A DNA stretch of 64,000 bases from Desulfovibrionaceae bacterium (GTDB taxonomy: Bacteria > Desulfobacterota > Desulfovibrionia > Desulfovibrionales > Desulfovibrionaceae): the NCBI GenBank assembly GCA_022510785.1, contig JAFLSV010000005.1, forward strand, positions 18,940-82,939. Direction: 5' to 3'. The notes beneath the pieces are model-generated. The model made no database searches, had not been told where the DNA came from, and saw only the letters and a list, made by a program, of their open reading frames with translations. This document shows positions 7,962 to 15,750 of this stretch, piece after piece (the stretch's first letter is position 1; every line of letters starts with the position of its first letter). The translations under genes and the position numbers were made by a program.

Positions 7962-9524
7962 ATGCCGCACACGCTTCACAACTCCCGCGAGCCGCGCGCT
8001 CTGCCCGCCGCCCTGCCCATGGTGGGGGCGGCCTTTATCCTGTTTCTGGTGGTGGTGGTCTTCACCGGGCGGAATATTCAGCAGACCGAGCGATCCGTGG
8101 CCCGCCTGCTGGCGGAACGCGGCAACGCCATCATTGAGATTTTTGAAAGCTCCTTGCGCAGCGATATGCGCACCCGCTCCGGGCTGCGCGTGCAGGAACT
8201 GCTGGAGGATCTCGCCTCGCGCGAGGATATTCTGTTTGTGGCCGTAACGCTGGGGGATGGTGAAATTATCGCCCACAGCGACTCCGGCCGGGTGGGGGGC
8301 CGCCTGCAGGCCGACGGCAGGCCCCTGGACGCGGAAATTCTGGCTCAGCTGCACGAGCGCGGGGAAGGCGAAGACGGCGGTTCCTGGGCTCTTATGCGCA
8401 TGGAGGGTCACCGCGCCTTTGTGGTTCATCGGGCTCTGTTCCGGCCCAGGGGTGATACGCTGCAAAAAAATATGCCCCTCCGCCATTCGGAACCGGCCCG
8501 CCCCGAATTCGGTCACCGGATGTCCAGAATGACGCCGGAACGGATACAGGTGTTTGTGGGGCAGGATGCCCGCCTTCTGCAAACCATGCAGGAACAGAAC
8601 ATGCGATCCGCCCTGCTCTCCGGCATGCTGGTGCTTTTGACCGCCCTCACCGGCATAGCGGCCCTGCGCTATTTCGAGCGCGGCATGGAATCACGCCGCC
8701 GGATGCGCGAGGCGGAAAAGCTGGCCCAGAGCATGGTGGACGAGGTCAAGCGCCTGGAAAAGGAGATGCTCCGCCGGGAAAAACAGGCCGCCGTGGGCGA
8801 TCTGGCTGCGGGTGTGGCCCATGAACTGCGCAATCCCTTAAGTTCCATCAAGGGCTATGCCACCTATTTCGGCAGCCGCTTTCCCGAGGACAGCGAGGAT
8901 CACCAGGCCGCCCGGATCATGGTGCAGGAGGTGGATCGCCTCAATCGGGTCATTACCGACCTCATCGGCGTCACGCGGCCCACGCACATTCACCCCGCCC
9001 CCACCGACATGGGGCGCCTGGTGGACGACATCCTGAGGCTGCTGAGCCAGGATGCCGGCCAGCGGGGCGTGGAGCTGCGGCGTGAGGGGCCTTCGGTCTT
9101 CGCCTGGATTGATCCCGACCGCCTGCGCCAGGCCGTCCTCAATGTCTGCCTGAACGCCGTGGAAGCCATGCCGGACGGCGGAACGGTGCGTTTGTGCCTG
9201 TCCTCCGATGAAAACCACGTTATGCTCGATGTGGTGGACAATGGTCCCGGCATTCCTTCCGAGCTGCTGAGCCGGGTTTTTGACCCCTATTTTACCACCA
9301 AGAGTCAGGGCACGGGACTGGGCCTGGTCATGGTCATGAACATCGTGGAGGCCCACGGCGGGTCGGTGCAGCTGAGTTCCGAGCCCGGTCAGGGAACCAC
9401 GGTGCATTTCTCCCTGCCCCGCCGGCCACCGGAGCCGGTGCAGTCCCCATCCGCGCCCGAGGCTCCATCTCCGCCGGCCTTCACGGCCGCGGCGGATTCT
9501 GCCCGCAAGGACGGCTCATCATGA
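7962..9524 (+). CDS. Membrane-bound sensor histidine kinase (ZraS/NtrB-like)
   Basis: Two membrane helices (about residues 17-37 and 216-236) bracket a periplasmic sensor domain of some 180 residues. A coiled coil (240-275) leads to the HisKA domain, where AAGVAHELRNPLSS places the phosphorylated His at 287. The HATPase domain has an N box around NAVEAM (399-403), DNGPGIP (426-432), FDPYFTTK (440-447) and GTGLGL (450-455). The order matches ZraS-type kinases that pair with sigma-54 activators. The stop overlaps the start of the regulator gene (ATGA), so the two are translationally coupled. The signal is unknown; zinc sensing cannot be assumed. Confidence 0.92.
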   Translation: MPHTLHNSREPRALPAALPMVGAAFILFLVVVVFTGRNIQQTERSVARLLAERGNAIIEIFESSLRSDMRTRSGLRVQELLEDLASREDILFVAVTLGDGEIIAHSDSGRVGGRLQADGRPLDAEILAQLHERGEGEDGGSWALMRMEGHRAFVVHRALFRPRGDTLQKNMPLRHSEPARPEFGHRMSRMTPERIQVFVGQDARLLQTMQEQNMRSALLSGMLVLLTALTGIAALRYFERGMESRRRMREAEKLAQSMVDEVKRLEKEMLRREKQAAVGDLAAGVAHELRNPLSSIKGYATYFGSRFPEDSEDHQAARIMVQEVDRLNRVITDLIGVTRPTHIHPAPTDMGRLVDDILRLLSQDAGQRGVELRREGPSVFAWIDPDRLRQAVLNVCLNAVEAMPDGGTVRLCLSSDENHVMLDVVDNGPGIPSELLSRVFDPYFTTKSQGTGLGLVMVMNIVEAHGGSVQLSSEPGQGTTVHFSLPRRPPEPVQSPSAPEAPSPPAFTAAADSARKDGSS

Positions 9525-10876
9525 AAATGCGCGCGCTTATTCTTATTGTGGATGACGACCAGCCCCACCGCTCCATGCTGCGCACCGTGCTGCGCGGCTG
9601 GGGCTATGCCGTGGAGGAGGCGGATGACGGCACCACAGCCGTGTCCCTGGTGCGTGAACACGCCTTTGACGCCGTGCTGACCGACGTGCGCATGGCCCAC
9701 ATGGACGGTATGACGACCCTGAGGCAGATCCGCGCCTGGAACCCGGCCATTCCGGTGCTGATCATGACGGCCTGGTCTTCGGTGGAAAGCGCGGTGGAGG
9801 CTCTGCGCCTGGGAGCTTACGACTATCTGACCAAGCCTCTGGATTTTGACGTGCTGCGCCTGTCTCTGGAGCGGGCCCTGGATCACACCCGTCTGGCCAC
9901 GGAAAACCAGGAACTGCGCCGCCGCCTCACGCAGCAGGATTCGCCCATCATCGGGCACAGTCAGGCCATCCGCGAACTGGTGGAAATGGTGGAGACCGTG
10001 GCCCCCACCGAAGCCACGGTGCTCATCAGCGGCGAGTCGGGCACGGGCAAGGAGCTGGTGGCCCGCGCCATCCAGAGCGCCAGCCTGCGCAGGGACAAGC
10101 CCTTTGTCACCATCAACTGCGCGGCCCTGGCCGAAAATCTGCTGGAATCCGAATTGTTCGGGCATGAAAAAGGGGCGTTCACCGGAGCGGATCGCCGCCG
10201 TGAAGGGCGCTTTGTGCAGGCCGACAGGGGCACGCTTTTTCTGGATGAAATCGGGGAAATGCCCCTCAGCCTTCAGGCCAAGCTGCTCAGGGTGCTCCAG
10301 CAGGGCGAGGTGCAGCGGGTGGGCAGCGACGAGCCGCTGACCGTGGATGTGCGCGTTCTTGTGGCCACCAACCGGGTTTTAGCCGAGGAAGTGGCGGCCG
10401 GCCGTTTTCGGGAGGATCTGTTTTACCGGCTCAACGTCATCGGGCTGGAGGTGCCGCCCCTGCGGGCCCGGCAGGAAGATATTCCCCTGCTGGCGGCGGC
10501 GTTCCTGGAGCGCCACGCGGCGGCCAACCGGAAGGCACTTAAGGGATTCACCCCCCAGGCCATGGATGCCCTGCTGCGCTATTCGTGGCCGGGCAACGTG
10601 CGCGAACTTGAGAACGCCGTGGAACGGGCGGTGATTCTGACCACCTCGGACTATGTGACCGAACGCGTCCTGCCCCTGACGGTGCAGAACGCGCCCCCTG
10701 CGCTTCAGCGCGGCCTGTCCTCGCTGGGCAGCATGTCGCTGGAGGATGTGGAAAAAAGGGCCATCGAGGCCACCTTGCGCGAAACCGACGCCAACAAAAG
10801 CGAAGCGGCAAGGCGTCTGGGCATAACGCGCGCGACGCTGCACAGCAAGTTGAAGAAATACGGCCTGGAAGGCTGA
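9521..10876 (+). CDS. NtrC-family sigma-54 response regulator (ZraR-like)
   Basis: Partner of the upstream kinase. The receiver domain has VDDD near the N-terminus, phospho-acceptor Asp55 (VLTDVRM) and the conserved Lys in LTKPLD. The AAA+ domain has Walker A GESGTGKE (171-178) and an intact GAFTGA loop (218-223), and it contains [10 protein letters not shown] and GNVRELEN. A Fis-type helix-turn-helix ends the protein ([18 protein letters not shown]). All elements for activating sigma-54 RNA polymerase are present, in contrast to the second activator at 15751, which has GAFSGA. The target genes are not evident from position. Confidence 0.94.
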   Translation: MKMRALILIVDDDQPHRSMLRTVLRGWGYAVEEADDGTTAVSLVREHAFDAVLTDVRMAHMDGMTTLRQIRAWNPAIPVLIMTAWSSVESAVEALRLGAYDYLTKPLDFDVLRLSLERALDHTRLATENQELRRRLTQQDSPIIGHSQAIRELVEMVETVAPTEATVLISGESGTGKELVARAIQSASLRRDKPFVTINCAALAENLLESELFGHEKGAFTGADRRREGRFVQADRGTLFLDEIGEMPLSLQAKLLRVLQQGEVQRVGSDEPLTVDVRVLVATNRVLAEEVAAGRFREDLFYRLNVIGLEVPPLRARQEDIPLLAAAFLERHAAANRKALKGFTPQAMDALLRYSWPGNVRELENAVERAVILTTSDYVTERVLPLTVQNAPPALQRGLSSLGSMSLEDVEKRAIEATLRETDANKSEAARRLGITRATLHSKLKKYGLEG

Positions 10877-11030
10877 TCCGCTTCGCTTTTGTTGCTTCCC
10901 TGACCGGCGGAGCCGCGAGCGTAGCGAGCCCTGACCGAGGCGCGAAGGCCCGTCGCGGCTGTGCCGCGCGGGCATGGAGCTGAGCGCCGAGGGATCGAAG
11001 GCGCGGCGAGATCTGAGCGAGGCATGAAGT
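10877..11030. other. GC-rich intergenic segment without a recognisable gene
   Basis: About 150 bp between convergent genes. It contains interleaved GCGAG/AGCGAG words (for example GCGAGCGTAGCGAGC near 10915-10930), resembling a short repetitive extragenic element. No coding signal or RNA family was recognised. Confidence 0.3.
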
Positions 11031-11063
11031 GAGGGGCTGAAAGGCGTGGCCTTTCAGCCCCTC
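11031..11063. terminator. Strong bidirectional hairpin between the response regulator and the BCCT gene
   Basis: Perfect 15-bp inverted repeat (arms 11031-11045 and 11049-11063) with a GTG loop, between convergent genes. Neither side has a U-run, so it may act as an mRNA 3'-end stabiliser or a factor-assisted terminator. Confidence 0.7.
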
Positions 11064-11098
11064 ATGCGCATGGGGGAGTACCGTGCGGAAAAGACCCT

Positions 11099-12694
11099 CT
11101 AGTCTTTCTTCGTGTAATACGCGGCCAGTCTGTCTCCATCCTGGCGGATAATCTTGAGCCAGCAGGCGGTCAGAAGCAGCGCGGGCAGGGCCATGAGGGC
11201 GCCCGAGAAGTTGCCGAATATCTTGGCGACTTCCAGCCCGCCTATGGCCAGCAGCCCGAGAGCCAGGCTTGCCTGGGCCACGGCCCAGAAGGTGCGGTGC
11301 TTGCGTTCGGGGTCGCAGCCGTAGGGCATGGTTCTGGTGGCCGTGGACGCCACGATATAGCAGCCGGAGTCCACGCTGGTGGCCAGGAAGATGGTGGAAA
11401 AGGCGCAGTACGCCAAAAGCAGAACTGTGCTGCCGGGCAGGGTGCTCAGCACCGAGACCATGGCCGCGGGGCCGCCCTGTTCCTTGAGGATGCTTACGGC
11501 GTCGATGAGACCGGTATGCTGGGCCCACAGCGTGTATGAGCCGAACACGCCGTGAATGAGGAAGCCGCCGGCCACGGTGCCGAACATGCCCCAGCCTATG
11601 ACTTCACGCACGGTGCGGCCGCGCGAGATGCGGGCGATGAACAGCCCCATGAAGGGGCCGTATCCGGCCCAGAACAGGGCGTAGAAGATGGTCCAGTCCT
11701 GGGGGAAGCTGCTTCCGCCAAAGGGATCGGTCCAGAAGGTCATGTTGAAGTAGTTGCCCAGCATCTTGCCCAGGCTGTTGGTGAAGATGTTGAACAGGGT
11801 TGTCGAGGGGCCGCATACCGCGCCGTAGACAATCATGCTCAGGGCGATGACCACGTTGGCGTTGCTCAGCCATTTGATGCCCTTGTCGAGGCCCAGCCAC
11901 ACGCTGGTGCCCGCAATGGCCGCGCTGACCAGCAGAATGGTGATTTCCACCGAAAACGAGGGCGTAATGCCAAACACCTGAACCAGGGCGGCCTCCACCG
12001 TGGGCAGCGAGATGCACATGGTCACGGCCGTGCAGAACAGAAGGCCAAGGATAAAGAAAACATCCACCGTGCGGCCCAAAAGCCGATCCTTGTGCCTGCC
12101 GATGATCATTTCGGCGGCGGAGCTGATGCGCAGGAAGGGCTTGCGCTTGATATGGAAAATGTAGGCGATGGGCAGGGCGGTGATGAAATAGGTGCACCAC
12201 GCGTTGGGGCCCCAGTGCAGCAGCAGGTAGGTCAGTGACCACTCATAGGCTTCCAGGCTCAGGGGCTCGGCATGCTGGGGCGGCGTGACCAGATCCCACA
12301 AAGGTTCCACAATGGACCAGAACATGACGGCCCCGGCCACGCCGGAACAGAAAATCATGGCCACCCATGACGTCAGGGAGAACTCGGGCTTTTCATCCGG
12401 TTCGCCAAATTTGATGTTGCCATAGCGGCTGAACGCGAAAAAGGCGCACAAAAGCACCAGAAAGACGGTAATCCACAGATACAGGGTGCCAAAGTTGGCG
12501 GCGAAGGGGCGGTAGATGGCCCCGATAATTTTTTCGGATGCCGCGGGGTAGAGGAGAGAAGGAATGCTGATAAGGAAGATCACCAGAATGGCGGGGACAA
12601 AAATTTTCCATTCGGGGCGCAGATCGATGTCCGACGGACATTCATCGCGCAGGTCAATGTCTTTGTCCGGCCGATAATCCGAATCCTGACTCAT
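11099..12694 (-). CDS. BCCT-family transporter (betaine/choline/carnitine type)
   Basis: Inner-membrane carrier of 531 residues with about 12 membrane helices. Family signatures include VMFWSIVEPLWDLVTPP (the helix-3/4 substrate region), HWGPNAWCTYF, GLDKGIKWLSNANV and the conserved GPFMGLFIARISRGRTVRE. BCCT proteins move quaternary-ammonium or other zwitterionic solutes such as betaine, choline, carnitine or taurine-like compounds. The N-terminal tail is acidic (residues 1-30), and there is no long C-terminal osmosensing tail like that of BetP, so nutrient uptake or exchange is more likely than osmoregulation. The ATG at 12694 is chosen for its upstream CAGGAGA. A sigma-54 promoter lies 44 bp upstream. 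The substrate is not determinable here. Confidence 0.93.
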   Translation of the reverse strand: MSQDSDYRPDKDIDLRDECPSDIDLRPEWKIFVPAILVIFLISIPSLLYPAASEKIIGAIYRPFAANFGTLYLWITVFLVLLCAFFAFSRYGNIKFGEPDEKPEFSLTSWVAMIFCSGVAGAVMFWSIVEPLWDLVTPPQHAEPLSLEAYEWSLTYLLLHWGPNAWCTYFITALPIAYIFHIKRKPFLRISSAAEMIIGRHKDRLLGRTVDVFFILGLLFCTAVTMCISLPTVEAALVQVFGITPSFSVEITILLVSAAIAGTSVWLGLDKGIKWLSNANVVIALSMIVYGAVCGPSTTLFNIFTNSLGKMLGNYFNMTFWTDPFGGSSFPQDWTIFYALFWAGYGPFMGLFIARISRGRTVREVIGWGMFGTVAGGFLIHGVFGSYTLWAQHTGLIDAVSILKEQGGPAAMVSVLSTLPGSTVLLLAYCAFSTIFLATSVDSGCYIVASTATRTMPYGCDPERKHRTFWAVAQASLALGLLAIGGLEVAKIFGNFSGALMALPALLLTACWLKIIRQDGDRLAAYYTKKD

Positions 12695-12737
12695 GATCCT
12701 AATCTCCTGTTGAGGTGGGTCGATGATTCCTAAAAAA

Positions 12738-12753
12738 TGCATATATTGTGCCA
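12738..12753 (-). promoter_or_regulatory. Sigma-54 (-24/-12) promoter of the BCCT gene
   Basis: On the minus strand the sequence is TGGCACAATATATGCA, against consensus TGGCAY-RNNNN-TTGCW. GG and GC are exactly 10 nt apart and only one T of the -12 box differs. Predicted transcription starts near 12728 and gives a leader of about 34 nt. Confidence 0.8.
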
Positions 12754-12823
12754 TGAATAACAATAAATAATTTTAGGGGGTTTTTGTAAAAAGAACCAAA
12801 AGGAGCATATATAAGATGATAAA

Positions 12824-12919
12824 TATGTCGCCTTTAACGCCATATATGTCGTTTTAAAAAATGGTATAAAAAAGACTAAGTTAACAAAAAAAATTCAGAT
12901 AAATACGACAGAAATGTCG
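12824..12919. repeat. ATGTCG repeats, candidate upstream activator sites
   Basis: ATGTCG occurs at 12825-12830, 12846-12851 (21 bp apart, two helical turns) and 12914-12919. The last forms an inverted repeat with CGACA at 12906-12910. The repeats lie between the two divergent sigma-54-type promoters, about 75 and 150 bp from them, which is where an enhancer-binding protein would sit. Confidence 0.55.
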
Positions 12920-13071
12920 CACACGGGAAAAAGCATGGGCCGACGGGCGGGCCAGGAGGACATGTAAATTAATAAGGATGAACCGCGTTTTTCGGACGGC
13001 TGACTCAGCAAAGGCGGCCCTCAGCGGGCGTCTCTGGCTGGGGATTGTCCGCATTCAGGGAGAACTGTCTC

Positions 13072-13087
13072 TGGCATATTTTTTGAA
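13072..13087 (+). promoter_or_regulatory. Near-consensus sigma-54 promoter of the phosphodiesterase-like gene
   Basis: TGGCATATTTTTTGAA matches TGGCAY-RNNNN-TTGCW except that the -12 GC is GA. It lies 62 bp before the start codon. The -12 deviation makes it weaker or less certain than the promoter of the divergent BCCT gene. Confidence 0.5.
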
Positions 13088-13149
13088 TATGTGTGGGGCG
13101 GCATGGGCGTTTTGCCCGTTCACACCGCAATGCTACCAAGGAGTTTTGT

Positions 13150-15036
13150 ATGGCCGCCAAAGCGAAACGCGCCGCCCTTATCGGGTATGACTGCCTGATC
13201 CCCAAACGCCTCGAGGCCATGCTGGCCGAGGGCGGCCTGGAGAATTTCCGAACCTTTATGGCCGAAGGCAGTTTCATTCCTGAAGGCTACAACCTGCCCA
13301 CCGTCACGCCGCCCTCGTGGGCCACCATCTGCACCGGGGCCTATCCCCGCACGCACGGCGTGGAGGATTACTATTACTATCTGGAGGGCAACAGCCTGGA
13401 GCACAAGAAGACCTGCCAGGCTTTCGGCTCGGATATCCTGACGGCCCAGACCATTTGGGATGCATGGGACAAGGCGGGCAAAAAGTGTGTGGTGATTAAT
13501 TACCCCATGTCCTGGCCGTCGCACATGACGAACGGCGTCATGATCATGGGCCAGGGCCTGACCCCGGCGGAAACCCGCTGGCCTTTGAACGGCAATGAGC
13601 ACAAGGAATTTCTGGCGTCTGAAAACGTCATTTCCACCGAGTTTTATCACATGGGTGCCCAGGGGCGCTTTGAAGACGCTGAGGGCTGGGCGAATTTGCC
13701 TGACTGCGATGAGCCCCTGGAAATGCAGGTGAAGATGCGCTTCAAGGAATCCATCGAGCCCATTGAGGATCAGGTGTGGTATGGCCTTGCGTGGGAAAGC
13801 GGTGACGACGGCTTTGACACTTTCGCCCTGTGTCCGGAAAAGGATTACGCCAAGGCCTTTTTCACCATCAGGGCGGGGCAGTGGAGCGAGCCCGTGGAGC
13901 ACGACTTTACCGTGAAGGCCGATGGCCGCACGGAAAAGGGCGTGTTCCGCTGCAAGCTGCTGACCCTGTCGGACGACGCCGAGGACTTCAAGCTGTATGT
14001 GTCCGGCATTTCCGGGCGCACCGGCTTTATCGCCCCGCCGGAAGCGGCGAAAAACATTGATTTTTCGCGTCACATCACGGCCAACGACATCGGCCTGGTG
14101 GCCTATTTGCACGGCGTTATTGACACGGACACCGTGTGCGAGCTGACCCAGTTCCACAGCGACTGGCTGTGGAATGTCATCGAGTCCACCCTGAAGGCCA
14201 ACCCCGACTGGGATTTGTTCTACATGCATTCGCATCCCATCGACTGGTTCTATCACGGCTGGCTGAGCGAGGTGGACAGCGCGGATGACAAGGTGCGCGC
14301 CCGCGCCCGCGCCATGGAGCGCCGCATTTACGAAATCGAGGATCGGCTTCTGGGGCGTCTCATGAAGCTCATGGGTGACGAAACCCTCATGTGCGTGTGC
14401 TCGGATCACGGCGCCACCCCCATGGGCCCCATCCTGAACACCGCCGCCGCCCTCAGGCAGGCGGGCCTGTGCTCCTACGAGCCCAAAAAGTCCGAAAACT
14501 ACTGGGATATCTATGAGGAAAGCGAAGGGTTCGACTATGTGCTGGATGTGAGCAAATCCCAGGCCGTGCCCCAGCGCTACATGTTCGTGTATGTGAATCT
14601 CAAGGGCAAATACCCCGGCGGCATTGTGGAGCCCGAAGACTACGAAAAGGTGCGCAGCCAGATTATCGACGCCCTTCTGGATTACAAACACCCCGACACC
14701 GGCGAGCGGCCCATCCTGCTGGCCGTGCGCAGGGAAGACGCCCATGTGTTCGGCATGGGGGGCGCACAGGCGGGTGACGTGGTCTACGCCCTCAAACCCG
14801 AATACATGGCCGAGCACGGCTACGGCTTCCCCACCGGTGAATCCGGCTGCGGCAGCCTGAAGAACCTGCTCATGTTCCGCGGCCCCAACATCAAAAAGGG
14901 CTGCCGCTACCCGCGGCCGCGCTGGCTGGCCGACATTGTGCCGACCCTGTGCTATATCACGGGCAACCCCGTCCCGGCCGACGCCGAGGGCGCGCCCATA
15001 TATCAGATTATGGAAAACCCGAATCTGGTGGATTGA
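13150..15036 (+). CDS. Alkaline-phosphatase-superfamily phosphodiesterase/pyrophosphatase-like enzyme
   Basis: A 628-residue cytosolic enzyme with no signal peptide, resembling the type I phosphodiesterase/nucleotide pyrophosphatase branch. Visible active-site elements are Asp14 (LIGYDCL), TPPSWATICTG with the likely Thr53 nucleophile, HSHPIDWFYH near residue 360, CSDHGATP near 417 and EHGYG near 554. These are the usual ligands for two metal ions. Family members hydrolyse phosphodiesters, phosphomonoesters or phosphonates, and the substrate cannot be told here. ATG 13150 is chosen for AAGGAG 6 nt upstream. It is divergent from the BCCT carrier, with which it shares a control region, and is followed by a truncated relative. 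Confidence 0.8.
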   Translation: MAAKAKRAALIGYDCLIPKRLEAMLAEGGLENFRTFMAEGSFIPEGYNLPTVTPPSWATICTGAYPRTHGVEDYYYYLEGNSLEHKKTCQAFGSDILTAQTIWDAWDKAGKKCVVINYPMSWPSHMTNGVMIMGQGLTPAETRWPLNGNEHKEFLASENVISTEFYHMGAQGRFEDAEGWANLPDCDEPLEMQVKMRFKESIEPIEDQVWYGLAWESGDDGFDTFALCPEKDYAKAFFTIRAGQWSEPVEHDFTVKADGRTEKGVFRCKLLTLSDDAEDFKLYVSGISGRTGFIAPPEAAKNIDFSRHITANDIGLVAYLHGVIDTDTVCELTQFHSDWLWNVIESTLKANPDWDLFYMHSHPIDWFYHGWLSEVDSADDKVRARARAMERRIYEIEDRLLGRLMKLMGDETLMCVCSDHGATPMGPILNTAAALRQAGLCSYEPKKSENYWDIYEESEGFDYVLDVSKSQAVPQRYMFVYVNLKGKYPGGIVEPEDYEKVRSQIIDALLDYKHPDTGERPILLAVRREDAHVFGMGGAQAGDVVYALKPEYMAEHGYGFPTGESGCGSLKNLLMFRGPNIKKGCRYPRPRWLADIVPTLCYITGNPVPADAEGAPIYQIMENPNLVD

Positions 15037-15045
15037 AACTCCTGC

Positions 15046-15072
15046 CCCGGGAATGGAGACCATTTTCCCGGG
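15046..15072. repeat. Intercistronic hairpin
   Basis: CCCGGGAATGG pairs with CCATTTTCCCGGG (two extra T in one arm) around a 3-nt loop, between the phosphodiesterase-like gene and the small downstream gene. There is no U-run, so partial termination or mRNA stabilisation are both possible. Confidence 0.5.
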
Positions 15073-15132
15073 TTCCTGTCACGCTTTTGAACGGCGGGGC
15101 CGCATGTCCGGCCCCGCAAAAGGAAGACTGTC

Positions 15133-15693
15133 ATGGCCGAAAAAAAAGTGCTGCTCGTGCTGGCTGAGGATATGGATTGGAACGGCTCCGGCGAGGCTTT
15201 GGAGCAATTGAAGAAAAAGGCCGCCCTGCTGCCCCGTGCCGAAAGCGCGGGCCTGGCTGATCTGGCCCGGAAAATGGGCGGCGTGGAGGTGCCCGCCGAC
15301 GCCGAAGCCATGAAGGCCGCCATGTCCGGCGAAAACGGCCTGGCCGTGGCCCACGGCGCGGCCGCTCTGGCTCCGGCCCTGGAAGCGGCGGATCGCCGCA
15401 CCCTGCTCCTGGTCGCCGCCGGGAACGGCGCGGCCCTTTACGGCATGGCCATCAACGCCAAGGCGGGCAGCGTCGACCGGGCCGTGAACGCCCAGGATCT
15501 GGCCGTCACCATGGCCGCCATAGGCGACTTGCCCCTGGATGAAACCTATACCGGCGGGATCATTTACCAGGTGCTCAAAAATCCCAACTTCAAGCGGGAC
15601 GAAATCAAAAAGCTTCAGGAAGCCATCCTGCGCATGGAATCCGTGCTGGAACGCAACAGCCGCGAGCCGTGGGAGAAGCACGACTGCGCCTGA
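15133..15693 (+). CDS. Small protein resembling a truncated alkaline-phosphatase-fold paralogue
   Basis: A 186-residue cytosolic protein of unknown function. Its C-terminal half parallels the end of the preceding enzyme: QDLAVTMAAIGDLPLDETYT and IIYQVLKNPNF here, ADIVPTLCYITGNPVPADAE and PIYQIMENPNL there. A strand-turn segment, TLLLVAAGNGAALYG, stands where the enzyme has its metal-binding SDHG block, but Asp and His are missing. The nucleophile region is absent altogether. It is therefore probably a non-catalytic partner or regulatory subunit rather than an enzyme. The ATG at 15133 has AGGAAG upstream. It is likely cotranscribed with the upstream gene, 96 bp away, and has intact reading and normal composition, so it does not look like a pseudogene. 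Confidence 0.7.
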   Translation: MAEKKVLLVLAEDMDWNGSGEALEQLKKKAALLPRAESAGLADLARKMGGVEVPADAEAMKAAMSGENGLAVAHGAAALAPALEAADRRTLLLVAAGNGAALYGMAINAKAGSVDRAVNAQDLAVTMAAIGDLPLDETYTGGIIYQVLKNPNFKRDEIKKLQEAILRMESVLERNSREPWEKHDCA

Positions 15694-15750
15694 AAACAGG
15701 CGGAAGGGGAGTTCTTTGTTGCCCGGGAAGGCAGGGATGGAGCCGCCGGC

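Noticed and set aside
13120..15063. 647-codon minus-strand frame opposite the AP-like enzyme
   Set aside because: It is the mirror of the real gene; no motifs, and it would run into the shared sigma-54 control region.
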